Below are positions 41,949 through 51,400 of a DNA stretch of 64,000 bases, piece by piece. Source of the DNA: UBA5951 sp012269555 (GTDB lineage Bacteria; Pseudomonadota; Alphaproteobacteria; Puniceispirillales; Puniceispirillaceae). The number at the start of each line of letters is the position of its first letter. The first letter of the stretch is position 1. Position numbers and translations under genes: made by a program. Location: contig JAYQTS010000014.1 in assembly GCA_038147755.1 (NCBI GenBank), positions 205,466 through 269,465 on the forward strand, in the 5' to 3' direction. Under the pieces are notes generated by a model, which was not told the origin of the DNA, did not search any database, and saw nothing but the letters and a program-made list of their open reading frames with translations.

Positions 41949-42612
41949 TCAATTTTTGAGTTGAGTCGTTCATCTTTGTCGTTCGTCCATCAACGTATTT
42001 TGAAACTGCCTCCATTGCTTCATTTAGGTGCGCACTGAAGAATTGATTTGCCTCTTCAATGATACCGACATCTATTGTTACTCCTTTTTGTTTGGATATT
42101 TTATCAACAAGTTGGAGAATTCGGTCGCTTGATACCTGTGAATCTTCTCCACCTTGAACAATCAGGCCAGAAACAGGGCAAGGAGCAAGGAAAGTAAAAT
42201 CATGAGTGCTCGCGGGAGGTGATATAGATATAAAACCAGTTATTTCAGGACGACGCATCATAAGTTGCATTCCTATCCAGGACCCAAAAGAAAAACCAGC
42301 TATCCAACACTCTGTTGAGGCAGGGTTTTGGTTTTGTAACCAGTCCATTGCAGTTGCAGCGTCAGCAAGTTCACCCTCCCCGTTATCATACGAACCCTGG
42401 CTTTTTCCAACTCCTCGAAAGTTAAAACGTAAGACGGAAAATCCACGCGCTTGAAACAATTTATATAAAGCAAAGGTCACACGATTATTCATTGTTCCTC
42501 GCTTATTGGGCTCGGGGTGTAAAATAATCGCGGTTGGCGCATCAGGTTGATTTCCTGGCATATAACGGCATTCTAGTCGGCCTTCAGGGCCATTAATTAT
42601 TACTTCAGGCAT
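41941..42612 (-). CDS. alpha/beta hydrolase, COG2945 family
   Basis: 223-residue predicted esterase or acylhydrolase. The nucleophile elbow is GFSFGSW. ILHPEPNKRGTMNNRVTFAL near the N-terminus and FNFRGVGKSQGSYDNGEGE are hallmarks of this alphaproteobacterial family. The late His in SAHLNE is a candidate catalytic base. Its substrate is unknown. It overlaps tyrS by 8 bases, so the two are probably cotranscribed, and it is divergent from cysE. Confidence 0.88.
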   Translation of the reverse strand: MPEVIINGPEGRLECRYMPGNQPDAPTAIILHPEPNKRGTMNNRVTFALYKLFQARGFSVLRFNFRGVGKSQGSYDNGEGELADAATAMDWLQNQNPASTECWIAGFSFGSWIGMQLMMRRPEITGFISISPPASTHDFTFLAPCPVSGLIVQGGEDSQVSSDRILQLVDKISKQKGVTIDVGIIEEANQFFSAHLNEAMEAVSKYVDGRTTKMNDSTQKLIG

Positions 42613-42783
42613 TTAAAATCCATATAAGGTTTTAGCAATTCGCTCAAAAGTTTATATACGAAGTAAAAATAAATACCAAGTATGTTGATAAATTTTTGAA
42701 TAACCTTAAATAACGATTTAGAAAGACCAACATATGTGGTATGCCAGTTTAATATTTTATAAAAAATATATTAATGGAAATTT

Positions 42784-43530
42784 ATGATAAATAAACTTCA
42801 TAGAGACTTAAAAGCAATATTAGAGCGTGACCCAGCTGCACAGGGCATGTTCGCAGCTATGTTCCTATATCCAAGCTTTCATGTTTTATTGTTTTATAGA
42901 ATCGCACACCCATTATGGAAATGGAATTTTAAATTTTTATCACGTGCCTTAATGCTATTCGCGCGTTGGCTTACTGGAATAGATATTCATCCACAAGCAA
43001 ATATAGGAGCAGGTTTATTTATTGATCATGGTATGGGTGTTGTTATAGGTCAGACATCTACAATTGGTGAGAACGTAACACTGTATCATGGAGTTACTTT
43101 AGGTGGTGTTAATCCTGCCGAAAACTCGAGTGAGCAAAGAAACCATAAACGTCACCCAACAATTGGTGATAATGTTATAATCGGTGCAGGGGCACAAATA
43201 TTGGGGCCAATAACTGTAGACAAGTGTGCGCGTGTGGGTGGTAACTCTGTTGTTACAAAAGATATTGGACAGGGTATTACAGTGGTAGGGGTTCCAGCAA
43301 AGCCCATTGCAAAAAGGCGAGCTGATGAGAGTTTTATTCCTTACGCAATTTCGGATATGACATCTACAGATCAAACCGAAAAAACATTGGAGTGGTTATC
43401 ACAACAGATTTCTGAGTTGCAACAACAAATCAAGATATTACAAGAGCATGTTTCTGATGATACCATATCAGAACTTCCAGATGCCAAAATCCATAAAAAA
43501 ATAGTGACTAGTAAACACGAAAACAAATAA
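42784..43530 (+). CDS. cysE: serine O-acetyltransferase
   Basis: 248-residue acetyltransferase that makes O-acetylserine for cysteine synthesis. The short N-terminal helical region (MINKLHRDLKAILERDPAA) and left-handed beta-helix repeats (IHPQANIGAGLFIDHGMGVVIG, LYHGVTLGGV, IGDNVIIGAGAQILGPI) fit the short EpsC-type CysE. The last 45 residues form a Gln-rich helix, probably a coiled coil. The genes after it include a cysteine desulfurase, which suggests a local sulfur theme. Confidence 0.93.
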   Translation: MINKLHRDLKAILERDPAAQGMFAAMFLYPSFHVLLFYRIAHPLWKWNFKFLSRALMLFARWLTGIDIHPQANIGAGLFIDHGMGVVIGQTSTIGENVTLYHGVTLGGVNPAENSSEQRNHKRHPTIGDNVIIGAGAQILGPITVDKCARVGGNSVVTKDIGQGITVVGVPAKPIAKRRADESFIPYAISDMTSTDQTEKTLEWLSQQISELQQQIKILQEHVSDDTISELPDAKIHKKIVTSKHENK

Positions 43531-43646
43531 CGTAAAATTTTGTCTATCAATAAGATGCCTGATATTATTGATTATCCTGGAACCTTTAATGAGAGTCGAT
43601 TTTTAATATATGATAAAGTTTTCAACTTAGGTGTATTTAAATAAAA

Positions 43647-44762
43647 ATGCGTCAGCCAATTTACCTTGATTATAATGCCTCAGCACCACTGAGGCCTGAG
43701 GCAGCCGAATGCATACGTGCGTTGATGGGGCCAGCTCGCAATCCATCATCTATTCATTCTTTTGGAAGAAATGCCAAGCAAATTGTTGAAAAAGCGCGCA
43801 CTCAGCTTGCAGAGTTAACATCTGGTGACCCAAATGGTTTTATGTTTACAAGTGGTGGCACAGAGGCAAATAATACCGCATTACTAGGATTTGAAAAAGT
43901 AATAACCTGCATTACTGAACATGATGCTGTGTTAGCTGCACGGCCTGATGCAGAAAAAATAGATGTTGGCGCTGATGGTGAAATAAATTTAGTAGAGTTA
44001 GAAACACAGATACAAAAAGCTAAAAATGGTGGCGGTGAAATAGTTGTATCCGTAATGCTTGTAAATAATGAGACAGGCAGGATTCAGCCAATAGAAAAAT
44101 TGCTAGAAATTTGCCAATTTTATAAAGTGGTATTTCATAGTGATATGGTGCAAGCACTTGGAAAGATACCTATTTACCTTGATAAATGGTCAGAGTCTGG
44201 TCTTTCGATGGCTAGTTTTTCTGCTCATAAAATTGGTGGTCCACCTGGCGTTGGTGCTTTATGGGTAGCTGCAGGAAGACAGGTGACACAACTAATTAAA
44301 GGCGGTGGACAAGAAAAAGGGCGACGTTCTGGCACTGAAAATATATATGGTATTGCCGGTTTTGGAGCAGCTGCAAAATCAGTTGCTAATTGGAAAAGTC
44401 ATGCAAAAAATTGGATTGAGTGGCGTTCTAATTTCGTTTCAAAATTACAGCGGGCCTACCCCGAAATTCAGGTTACTACAAGAGATGCTCAGTGCGTAAA
44501 TAATACGATTAGCCTTTTATTGCCGGCTATTCCTGCACAAATTGCCGTGATGTCCTTAGATATGGACGGATTTGCTATTAGCTCAGGTGCTGCTTGTTCT
44601 TCTGGTAAAGTTCAAGAAAGCCATGTTATTAGAGCAATGGGTTTTGGTGTGCAAAGTAGTCACGTGGTCCGAATTTCTTTTGGGTGGGAAAATACAGAAG
44701 ATGATATCTCAGCGCTTGCAGATGCAATAATAGCGCTTTACAAACGCTTTAAAGAAAAATAA
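43647..44762 (+). CDS. NifS/IscS-like cysteine desulfurase
   Basis: 371-residue PLP enzyme releasing sulfur from cysteine. The cofactor lysine is K195 in SFSAHKIGG, and the persulfide Cys is C317 in SSGAACSSGKV. N-terminal YLDYNASAPLRPEA and TSGGTEANNTALL are standard. It lies upstream of a 2Fe-2S ferredoxin and mnmA, both of which need sulfur delivery. No isc or suf scaffold genes appear in the window, so which pathway it serves is uncertain. Confidence 0.93.
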   Translation: MRQPIYLDYNASAPLRPEAAECIRALMGPARNPSSIHSFGRNAKQIVEKARTQLAELTSGDPNGFMFTSGGTEANNTALLGFEKVITCITEHDAVLAARPDAEKIDVGADGEINLVELETQIQKAKNGGGEIVVSVMLVNNETGRIQPIEKLLEICQFYKVVFHSDMVQALGKIPIYLDKWSESGLSMASFSAHKIGGPPGVGALWVAAGRQVTQLIKGGGQEKGRRSGTENIYGIAGFGAAAKSVANWKSHAKNWIEWRSNFVSKLQRAYPEIQVTTRDAQCVNNTISLLLPAIPAQIAVMSLDMDGFAISSGAACSSGKVQESHVIRAMGFGVQSSHVVRISFGWENTEDDISALADAIIALYKRFKEK

Positions 44763-44793
44763 ATTTTTTTTGAAATTCAGAATGGTTAAAAAT

Positions 44794-45108
44794 ATGCCAG
44801 TTATAACTTTTATTAAACCTGATGGTAGTGAGCATCAAATAGAGACAAGACAAGATGCTTCATTAATGGAGGTGGGACGGGATTCTAATATGGGTATTGA
44901 GGGGACTTGTGGTGGAAGCTTGTCTTGTGCCTCCTGTCACGTGTATTTTGACGCTGAAGACTATGAGAAAGTAGGAAAACCGTCAGAAGATGAATTAGAT
45001 ATGTTAGACTTATCTTTTAACCTAACACCCACCTCAAGACTTGGTTGTCAGATAAGAATAAGTGACGCTTTATCTGGTCTGCGAGTGCATATTCCCGATG
45101 ACTTTTAA
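44794..45108 (+). CDS. adrenodoxin-type 2Fe-2S ferredoxin
   Basis: About 104 residues from the ATG at 44794, beginning MPVITFIKPDGSEH. In-frame starts at 44770 (TTG) and 44782 (ATG) are alternatives. The cluster ligands are CGGSLSCASCHVYF (C-x5-C-x2-C) and a distal Cys in SRLGCQIRIS, the vertebrate-type ferredoxin pattern. It could serve Fe-S assembly or a monooxygenase. Its position between the desulfurase and mnmA suggests Fe-S or thiolation chemistry. Confidence 0.93.
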   Translation: MPVITFIKPDGSEHQIETRQDASLMEVGRDSNMGIEGTCGGSLSCASCHVYFDAEDYEKVGKPSEDELDMLDLSFNLTPTSRLGCQIRISDALSGLRVHIPDDF

Positions 45109-45133
45109 TGAAATCTTAGATTAGGTCTTTTTA

Positions 45134-46313
45134 ATGTCTGTAAGTATACCCAATTCTCTGGGGATTCTGAAACCAGTTGAAAAAACTCGAGTGGTTGTAG
45201 CTATGTCGGGTGGTGTTGATAGTTCTGTGGTAGCGGCTTTGTTAAAACATGAAGGATACGAGGTGATCGGAATTACGCTTCAACTCTATGACCACGGTGA
45301 AGCTGTGCAAGCAAAGGGGGCTTGCTGTGCAGGGGCAGATATTCATGATGCAAGACAGGTGGCCGCCCGTATAAATATACCTCATTACGTATTGGATTAT
45401 GAAACATTATTTAAACAACAGGTAATGGATGATTTCGCGGATTCGTATCTTGCAGGACATACACCAATACCATGTGTTAAATGTAATCAAACCGTTAAGT
45501 TCAAAGATTTGCTTGAAATGGCAAAAGAGCTAGGAGCTGACTGTCTTGCAACTGGACATTATGTTCAAAGAGAACTTCGTAATGGATATGCCTGTTTAAG
45601 ACGGGGAATTGACTCACAAAAAGACCAATCTTATTTTCTTTTTGCAACAACACCAGAACAGCTTGATTTTTTGCGATTTCCTCTAGGTTCTATGACTAAG
45701 GATGAGACACGTCAACTCGCAAAGAGATTTGAGCTTAGTGTGACTCATAAGCCAGATAGTCAAGATATATGTTTTGTTCCAAATGGGCGTTATGGAGATG
45801 TAGTGCGTAGATTACGACCAGGCGCAATTACTCCAGGCATTATCCGTCATTTGGACGGTCGCATTTTGGGTGAACATCAGGGGGTGATAGATTATACAAT
45901 AGGGCAGAGGCGTGGACATGGTATTGGTGGTCGAAAAGAGGATGTTGAAGAAAATACACCTTTGTATGTTATGGATATAAAACCAGAAGTACACGAGGTT
46001 ATTGTGGGGCCTAAATCAGCTCTAGCATGCAGAGATGTTTATCTTGATGAAGTTAATTGGCTATTACCGAGCATGTTAGATGATAAAAAGGAGAATTCGG
46101 AAGGAATTAGAGGTGTTTGTGAAATTAAGAAACACAGCATCTCCAAGCTCAGCAAAGTTATTTTTTAATGCTAAACGCTCTGCTCATCTTGTTTTGGAAA
46201 ACCCGGAATATGGTATCGCAAAAGGACAAGCGGGAGTTATTTACGACGGAAATGACGCTGCACTTATGTTGGGTGGAGGTTGGATAAGTTCCGCACCAAG
46301 TTCTGTTTTTTAA
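45134..46313 (+). CDS. mnmA: tRNA 2-thiouridylase MnmA (one frameshift)
   Basis: Enzyme that 2-thiolates U34 of Lys, Glu and Gln tRNAs. It shows the PP-loop VVAMSGGVDSSVVA, the catalytic cysteines in IPCVKCNQTVKF and SQDICFVPNGRYG, and IGQRRGHGIGG. The frame breaks near 46118 in GTTTGTGAAA. Restoring a lost TG gives GVCVKLRNTASPSSAKLFF and the normal C-terminus with GQAGVIYD, 393 residues in all. Without the fix the protein would lack the last 50 or so residues of its beta-barrel domain. Confidence 0.92.
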
Positions 46314-46474
46314 ACTTAAGTATTGATTTTAGCTTTTTTTATTGCTCTTTTTATGAATTTAATTTGGATAAGTATAATAACTGAAACCTCTGGTTTCTAA
46401 AATAAACCATAACTTTTTGCCTTGACCCAAAGCCTTGAATGGTTTTTAAACATTAAAAATTAAGATACTTTTAT

Positions 46475-46551
46475 GGCGGAGTAGCTCAGCTGGTTAGAGC
46501 AGCGGAATCATAATCCGCGTGTCGGGGGTTCAAGTCCCTCCTCCGCTACCA
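46475..46551 (+). tRNA. tRNA-Met (CAT), elongator type
   Basis: 77-nt cloverleaf. The acceptor stem GGCGGAG pairs with CTCCGCT, the D-arm is AGCTCAGCTGGTTAGAGC, the anticodon stem GCGGA/TCCGC holds the loop ATCATAA (anticodon CAT), and the T-arm contains GGTTCAAGTCC. The CCA end is encoded. The acceptor begins with a G1-U72 wobble rather than the initiator mismatch, and the anticodon stem lacks the initiator GGG/CCC pairs, so this is elongator Met. A CAT tRNA-Ile modified by TilS is less likely. Confidence 0.93.
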
Positions 46552-46639
46552 TTTAATTCAAGTAAAGGCGTCAGTTTTTAACACACCTGATTATATAACC
46601 CGTTATACGCCGTTATAGAAAGGAAAAATTTAAGCAGTT

Positions 46640-46686
46640 TCATTATAATCCGTGTGTCGGGGGTTCAAGTCCCTCCTACGTTGCCA
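46640..46686 (+). repeat. degenerate duplicate of the tRNA-Met 3' half
   Basis: The segment 46645-46685 or so matches the tRNA-Met from the anticodon 3' side to CCA at 37 of 41 positions, keeping GTGTCGGGGGTTCAAGTC intact. The 5' half is absent, so it cannot be a functional tRNA. Such 3'-end copies beside tRNA genes usually mark integration or excision of an island. No integrase lies nearby and only about 90 bases separate the copies. Confidence 0.75.
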
Positions 46687-46728
46687 CTCCCACTCCCTCA
46701 ATATGAAAAAGTTGATTTTTGAAACCCC

Positions 46729-47598
46729 TTAAATTGATTCTTTATTTAGGTATATTTTTCTCTCCCTCCAAATAATTATAAGACCAGCGACTACGATTAA
46801 TATCACTCCTGGGAAAAGTTTTTGTATTGGAAATTCTCCAAAAAATATCCATCCTAACAAGAAAGCATTAATTAAACCAAAATAGCTAAATGGGGCTAAG
46901 ACAGAGGAGGGTGCATTCCGAAATGCATACATTAATAAAACTACTCCAAAACCTCCAAAAAAGGACATGCTGAGAATGATTAAAATATCAGTAAAACTAT
47001 GTATCGGAGAAAATGTAGTGGTTCCTACAGCAAGAATTAATGCTCCAAAAGCTGATGCCAAAGCTGAGTATAAAAACAAGACTGCACTAGATACATTTTT
47101 ATCAAAACTCCGCAACGTTACGGTGGACGCAGCGTAACAAAAAGCTGCGCCTATTGGTAATAAAGCATGCCATGTGAATACGTCAGAACCGGGGCGAATA
47201 ATCATGATCGCCCCAAAAAGCCCAACAATTACAGCGCCCCAGCGCCATATCCCAATTTTTTCAGCATAAATAACTATTGCAAGTAAAACTACGAAAATTG
47301 CGATTGTTTGTCCTAAAGCTGAGACTGTGGCTAATTCTAGCTTCATCAAAGCACTGTATAGCATTAGCTGTGCTACAGCTATTAGTAGGCCACGACCAAC
47401 TGCTAAACGCCACTTAATAAGTCGATATTCGGCTAACCTTAAAGTCAACTGTCGTTCATAGGCAAGATAGAGAATAGCTGGAATGACCCCTAAAACATTT
47501 CTATATAAAGAGAGTTCTTGTGGATTATAATGGGAGGATAAGAAACGAACGTGGACTGCCATTAAGTCAAAGCAAAAATAAGCACATACACAAATCAA
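46729..47598 (-). CDS. EamA/DMT-superfamily transporter
   Basis: 289-residue inner-membrane protein with about ten hydrophobic segments in two EamA repeats, ending in a short basic tail (WRERKIYLNKES). It belongs to the drug/metabolite transporter superfamily; the substrate is unknown. The start used here is a TTG (MICVCAYFCF). The frame is open a little further upstream (NNNIRAILICV) without ATG, so the start is uncertain. It lies downstream of the SDR gene after 105 bases. Confidence 0.87.
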   Translation of the reverse strand: MICVCAYFCFDLMAVHVRFLSSHYNPQELSLYRNVLGVIPAILYLAYERQLTLRLAEYRLIKWRLAVGRGLLIAVAQLMLYSALMKLELATVSALGQTIAIFVVLLAIVIYAEKIGIWRWGAVIVGLFGAIMIIRPGSDVFTWHALLPIGAAFCYAASTVTLRSFDKNVSSAVLFLYSALASAFGALILAVGTTTFSPIHSFTDILIILSMSFFGGFGVVLLMYAFRNAPSSVLAPFSYFGLINAFLLGWIFFGEFPIQKLFPGVILIVVAGLIIIWRERKIYLNKESI

Positions 47599-47703
47599 GA
47601 TAGCGCGAATATTATTATTAATTTATCTCTCCAAGATTTTCTAATACAAAAAGAATAACAAACTTTTTTTTTACCGTTTTATTCTGTCAGGTTTATATGG
47701 GAA

Positions 47704-48582
47704 CTAAAATTTTTCAAATTTTTCACTTCTAATCAAAGCCTTTAATCCAACTCGATAGTTTGGATATTTAAGTGTTACACCAAGTTCTGGACCAACAATA
47801 ACAGATTTTAATCTTCGTTTTGATGTATAAAAAGAACGTGCCATTGGTGTTAAATCAGCTGTTTCAAATAAAATTGGTTCTGGAGGGGAAATTCCAAGAA
47901 GTTTAGCTGCATAGCGCACAACATCACCTTGCGGGGCTGGTTCTTGATCACATAAATTTACAATGCGAAGAGCACGAGGTTTACTGATAGCTGCAATTAT
48001 AATATTTGTAATATCCTCTTGATGAATTCGATTTGATAATTGTCCTTTTTTTTCTATAATTCGTGCACGGCCTTCTAACAAAGAAAAAATGGCATTTCGT
48101 CTTGGCCCATAAATTCCTGCCACCCGAAATATTTCCGCTTTACATAACTTCTGCCATTCTTGCTCTGCCTTTAATCTAGCAAGGCCTCTTTTTGTATTTG
48201 GGGCTGCAGGTATGGTCTCATCAATAAAACTGTTTTCTTGGTTTGGGTATACAGATGTCGCAGAAACGTAACCAATCCATCCTGAAAATTCATGAAGTTC
48301 TTTCGCATGAGAGCGCATAACGGGGTCATAACCAGCGAGCGCTGAAATTGTTGTTATCACATGACTCGCTTTAGAAAGATAAGTGCTTAAACCTGGTATT
48401 TTGCTCCCATCCTCGAATCTTAGAATTTGCCAATTATTTGGTAGATTAGGTTTTAGTTTTTCCGGATTTCTGGTTGTGCCTGTGATTTGCCAGCCTCTTC
48501 TATGAAGCTCAGTTGCCAGATGTTGTCCAACATACCCTAGACCAAAGATGAACAAATGATTATTTTGGGTCAATTTTACCAA
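47704..48582 (-). CDS. NAD-dependent epimerase/SDR-family protein (YeeZ-like)
   Basis: 292-residue extended short-chain dehydrogenase-like protein. The nucleotide-binding motif is FIFGLGYVGQHLA, with TGTTRNPEKL following. YVSATSVYPN and RVAGIYGPRRN fit the YeeZ/nucleoside-diphosphate-sugar epimerase group. The function is not established. The start overlaps the cobF 3' end by 23 bases, so it may be read as the last gene of the cobalamin operon, though there is no known corrin role. Confidence 0.82.
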   Translation of the reverse strand: MVKLTQNNHLFIFGLGYVGQHLATELHRRGWQITGTTRNPEKLKPNLPNNWQILRFEDGSKIPGLSTYLSKASHVITTISALAGYDPVMRSHAKELHEFSGWIGYVSATSVYPNQENSFIDETIPAAPNTKRGLARLKAEQEWQKLCKAEIFRVAGIYGPRRNAIFSLLEGRARIIEKKGQLSNRIHQEDITNIIIAAISKPRALRIVNLCDQEPAPQGDVVRYAAKLLGISPPEPILFETADLTPMARSFYTSKRRLKSVIVGPELGVTLKYPNYRVGLKALIRSEKFEKF

Positions 48583-49345
48583 CTATCTTTTCTCGCCTAA
48601 GCATATAGCTATCCATAATCCAGCCATGCATTTCTCGGGCATTTTTTCTTGTTTCCACTATAACATCTGACATTTCATTTAATTTGCCTTCGATCAGCAG
48701 CTCCTGTTCCATACCTAGATAGGCACCCCACCAAATGTAGTACCTCTCTTGCTCTAACGTTCTGAAAGAACAATTTCCATCAAGCATTATGATAGCTGTA
48801 TCTATATCATCTGGAAATCCAAAATTAATTAGCTGGCGTCCTGTTGTTATCATGAAAGGTTTGCCTATTTGGTTTATTGTTATTTTATGTGCTGCTGATA
48901 AAGCCTGTACGGAGGTTATGCCAGGAATTATAGTAATCTGTGGAGTAGGTTTAAGGCGTTTGGCAATCCTTAGCGAACTATCATACAAAGAAGGATCACC
49001 CCAGATAAGAAGTCCAACTGACTTAACAGATTTTTTTAAATCTTTTTGAGCTTTTTCAATACAATCAATCCAAATTTTTGCAATAGTTTCATGCCACTCC
49101 TCTACTGCTTTAGAGTAACTCTGTTTATTATTTCTAGTGGGTAAGTCAAATTCAAATAGTTGGGGACATTCCTCTCCTAGTATTTCATTGCATATCTGAT
49201 ATCGCAAATCAGCTAAGTCGCTTTTATTATCCCCTTTTCTTGGAATGATGATGATATCTGCAGATTTTAACTGTTCAATTGCTTGCAGAGTAATATGCGC
49301 GGGGTTTCCTGTCCCCACTCCCACGAGAAATATTTCAATTGTCAT
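48560..49345 (-). CDS. cobF: precorrin-6A synthase (deacetylating)
   Basis: Methyltransferase that adds the C1 methyl and expels acetate, specific to the aerobic cobalamin route. It begins MTIEIFLVGVGTGNPAHITLQ at 49345; the longer frame from 49375 adds ten residues and runs further into cobA. Motifs are ADIIIIPRKGDNKSDLADLR, LLIWGDPSLYDSSLRIA and a distinctive C-terminus with MHGWIMDSYMLRREK. The presence of CobF rather than CbiD argues for the oxygen-dependent pathway. Confidence 0.93.
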   Translation of the reverse strand: MTIEIFLVGVGTGNPAHITLQAIEQLKSADIIIIPRKGDNKSDLADLRYQICNEILGEECPQLFEFDLPTRNNKQSYSKAVEEWHETIAKIWIDCIEKAQKDLKKSVKSVGLLIWGDPSLYDSSLRIAKRLKPTPQITIIPGITSVQALSAAHKITINQIGKPFMITTGRQLINFGFPDDIDTAIIMLDGNCSFRTLEQERYYIWWGAYLGMEQELLIEGKLNEMSDVIVETRKNAREMHGWIMDSYMLRREKIVGKIDPK

Positions 49346-50072
49346 CAGGAAAATCCATATAAGATAGTGGCCCATAAAATATTAAAGCGGGGTGTTGGGA
49401 AGTATCCTTTTTTAGTGATTTGGCAAGTTTGCTAACTGTCGTTTTAATCAATTGTTGACTTGGTGTTGCGACAGCCTCAGCAAGAAGAGCTGGAGTATCT
49501 CTAGGCAAGCCATTCTCCTCAAGTAGTTTTTGCATTTTAGCAAATGTTTGTTTTCCCATGAAAACGATGGTGATAGCCGATGGGTCTGAAAGCGCTGTAA
49601 GGTTAAAATCATCGGGTAACTCACCTGTTATATCTCTTCCTGTAATAAATTGGATGCGCCTTGCACTAAGCCTTCTTGTCAAAGGAATACCAACTTCTGC
49701 CGCCGCTGCGAAGGCTGAAGAAATACCGGGTATAATTTCATAAGCAATACCCGCCTTCTTTAATTCGATTATTTCTTCCTCTAATCTCCCAAATATTCCT
49801 GGATCGCCTGATTTAAGGCGCACAATATGTCCACCATTTCGAGCATACTCAACCAAGAGTTGGCTAACGGCATCTTGCTTTGGTGATGGACGATTTGCAC
49901 GCTTTCCAACTCCCACAAGGTCAGCACCTTTGCGAGCAAATTGCAAAATAGGGCCTGATGATAAATCATCAAATAAAACTGCATCTGCTTTTTTTAATCT
50001 ATCAACAGCCTTGAGCGTTAATAATTGTGGATCACCCGGGCCTGAACCGACAAAACTAACAAAACCAGTCAT
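49335..50072 (-). CDS. cobA: uroporphyrinogen-III C-methyltransferase
   Basis: 245-residue SUMT that makes precorrin-2 from uroporphyrinogen III with two SAM. Motifs are VSFVGSGPGDPQLLTLKA, ADAVLFDDLSS, GHIVRLKSGDPGIFGR and GISSAFAAAAEVGIPLTRR. It is the stand-alone form, not a CysG fusion. The stop overlaps the cobF start by 11 bases, and its own start overlaps the cobB stop by 4. Confidence 0.95.
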   Translation of the reverse strand: MTGFVSFVGSGPGDPQLLTLKAVDRLKKADAVLFDDLSSGPILQFARKGADLVGVGKRANRPSPKQDAVSQLLVEYARNGGHIVRLKSGDPGIFGRLEEEIIELKKAGIAYEIIPGISSAFAAAAEVGIPLTRRLSARRIQFITGRDITGELPDDFNLTALSDPSAITIVFMGKQTFAKMQKLLEENGLPRDTPALLAEAVATPSQQLIKTTVSKLAKSLKKDTSQHPALIFYGPLSYMDFPDDN

Positions 50073-51400
50073 AAATTTGCCTCTGCAATCAAGTGAAAAA
50101 ACGTGCCTGTTACATTGCCTCGAACAGAACCTGTTTCTTGTACTGCATTATCTGAAGCATCAACAACGGAAAACAATACGTCATCTGGTTGAGATAATAT
50201 CTGGCTATAATGAAATTCATGGCCTCTCCAAGAAGTGTTTCTGCCAAATAGTTTTGTGTTATATACAGAAGTTGCTTTGCGATAACCCAAGTGAAATTTT
50301 CGTTTTTCAAAACTTGTTACAAGTCCGAGCAAGCCAAGCATATCATGTGCACAGCCGCTTTTATCAATTAAGGATTTGCCTAGCACCATGTATCCTCCGC
50401 ATTCGCCATGTACAGGACGTGTTTTGGCGTGATTCCTAATTGCACTAAAACATTTATCAGCGCTTGCTAATTTACCTGCGTAAAGTTCAGGATAACCACC
50501 TGGCAACCAGACTACGTCTGCATCTTTTTCTGGAGGTTCATTTGCTAATGGAGAAAAATAAGAGATTTTGGCACCTTGTTCTCGCCAAAATGATATTAGA
50601 TGCGGATAGGTAAAGGAAAAAGCCTTATCATGGGCAAGTGCGATATGTTGGCCTGGCGGGGTGGTGAAGATGAAAGATGACGAATTATCAAAGTTTTTTG
50701 TCTGCGCTAGTTCCACAATTCGTTCTAAATTTACATTCTGAGTTATAAAGCCTGCATATTCATCTATAGCCTTATTTAAATCTGGATGCTCAATAGCCTG
50801 AATTAATCCTAAATGCCGCTCCGGAAATTTTAGGTCTTCTCTGCGTGGTAATGCACCTAACACCTCAATACCTGCCTGTTCCATACCGATTCTTGTGAGT
50901 CGCTCATGGCGCTCGCTTGAAACATGATTTAAAATTACACCTGCAAAGGGTAATTTTTTCTCAAAGCTTGCAAATCCAAGTGCTGTAGCAGCAGCCGATT
51001 GGGCCTGTCCTTTGATATCCAACACTAGTATAATAGGCCAGTTAAAAAAACGAGCTATTTCAGCTGTTGAGCCATAGCCTGAGGCACCCTTTTGAGCAAC
51101 ACCGTCAAACAAGCCCATTGATCCTTCAGTTAAAATAATATCAGCTCCCTCGGCATTAAAGGCAATTTTTTGCATTAGCACATCTGGCATTGCCCATGTG
51201 TCCAGATTATATGAAGGCCTGCTAGCAGCTGCCAAATGAAATGCTGGATCAATATAGTCAGGGCCACTTTTAAAGGGCTGAACTGAAAAATTTCGGTTAC
51301 GAAGAGCACGTAAAAGGCCAAGCATGATTGTTGTCTTGCCAGAACCAGAATTAGGGGCAGAGATAAGTAAGCCTGGTGGCAAGTTTATGTCTTTGGTCAT
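50069..51400 (-). CDS. cobB: cobyrinic acid a,c-diamide synthase (hydrogenobyrinate type)
   Basis: 443-residue glutamine-dependent amidase. The N-terminal P-loop domain is LLISAPNSGSGKTTIMLGL, followed by KSGPDYIDPAFH. The C-terminal glutaminase domain has the nucleophile in GECGGYMVLGKSL and the late His in GHEFHYS. In the aerobic route it amidates hydrogenobyrinate before cobalt insertion. It overlaps cobM and cobA by 4 bases each, indicating tight coupling. Confidence 0.94.
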   Translation of the reverse strand: MTKDINLPPGLLISAPNSGSGKTTIMLGLLRALRNRNFSVQPFKSGPDYIDPAFHLAAASRPSYNLDTWAMPDVLMQKIAFNAEGADIILTEGSMGLFDGVAQKGASGYGSTAEIARFFNWPIILVLDIKGQAQSAAATALGFASFEKKLPFAGVILNHVSSERHERLTRIGMEQAGIEVLGALPRREDLKFPERHLGLIQAIEHPDLNKAIDEYAGFITQNVNLERIVELAQTKNFDNSSSFIFTTPPGQHIALAHDKAFSFTYPHLISFWREQGAKISYFSPLANEPPEKDADVVWLPGGYPELYAGKLASADKCFSAIRNHAKTRPVHGECGGYMVLGKSLIDKSGCAHDMLGLLGLVTSFEKRKFHLGYRKATSVYNTKLFGRNTSWRGHEFHYSQILSQPDDVLFSVVDASDNAVQETGSVRGNVTGTFFHLIAEANL

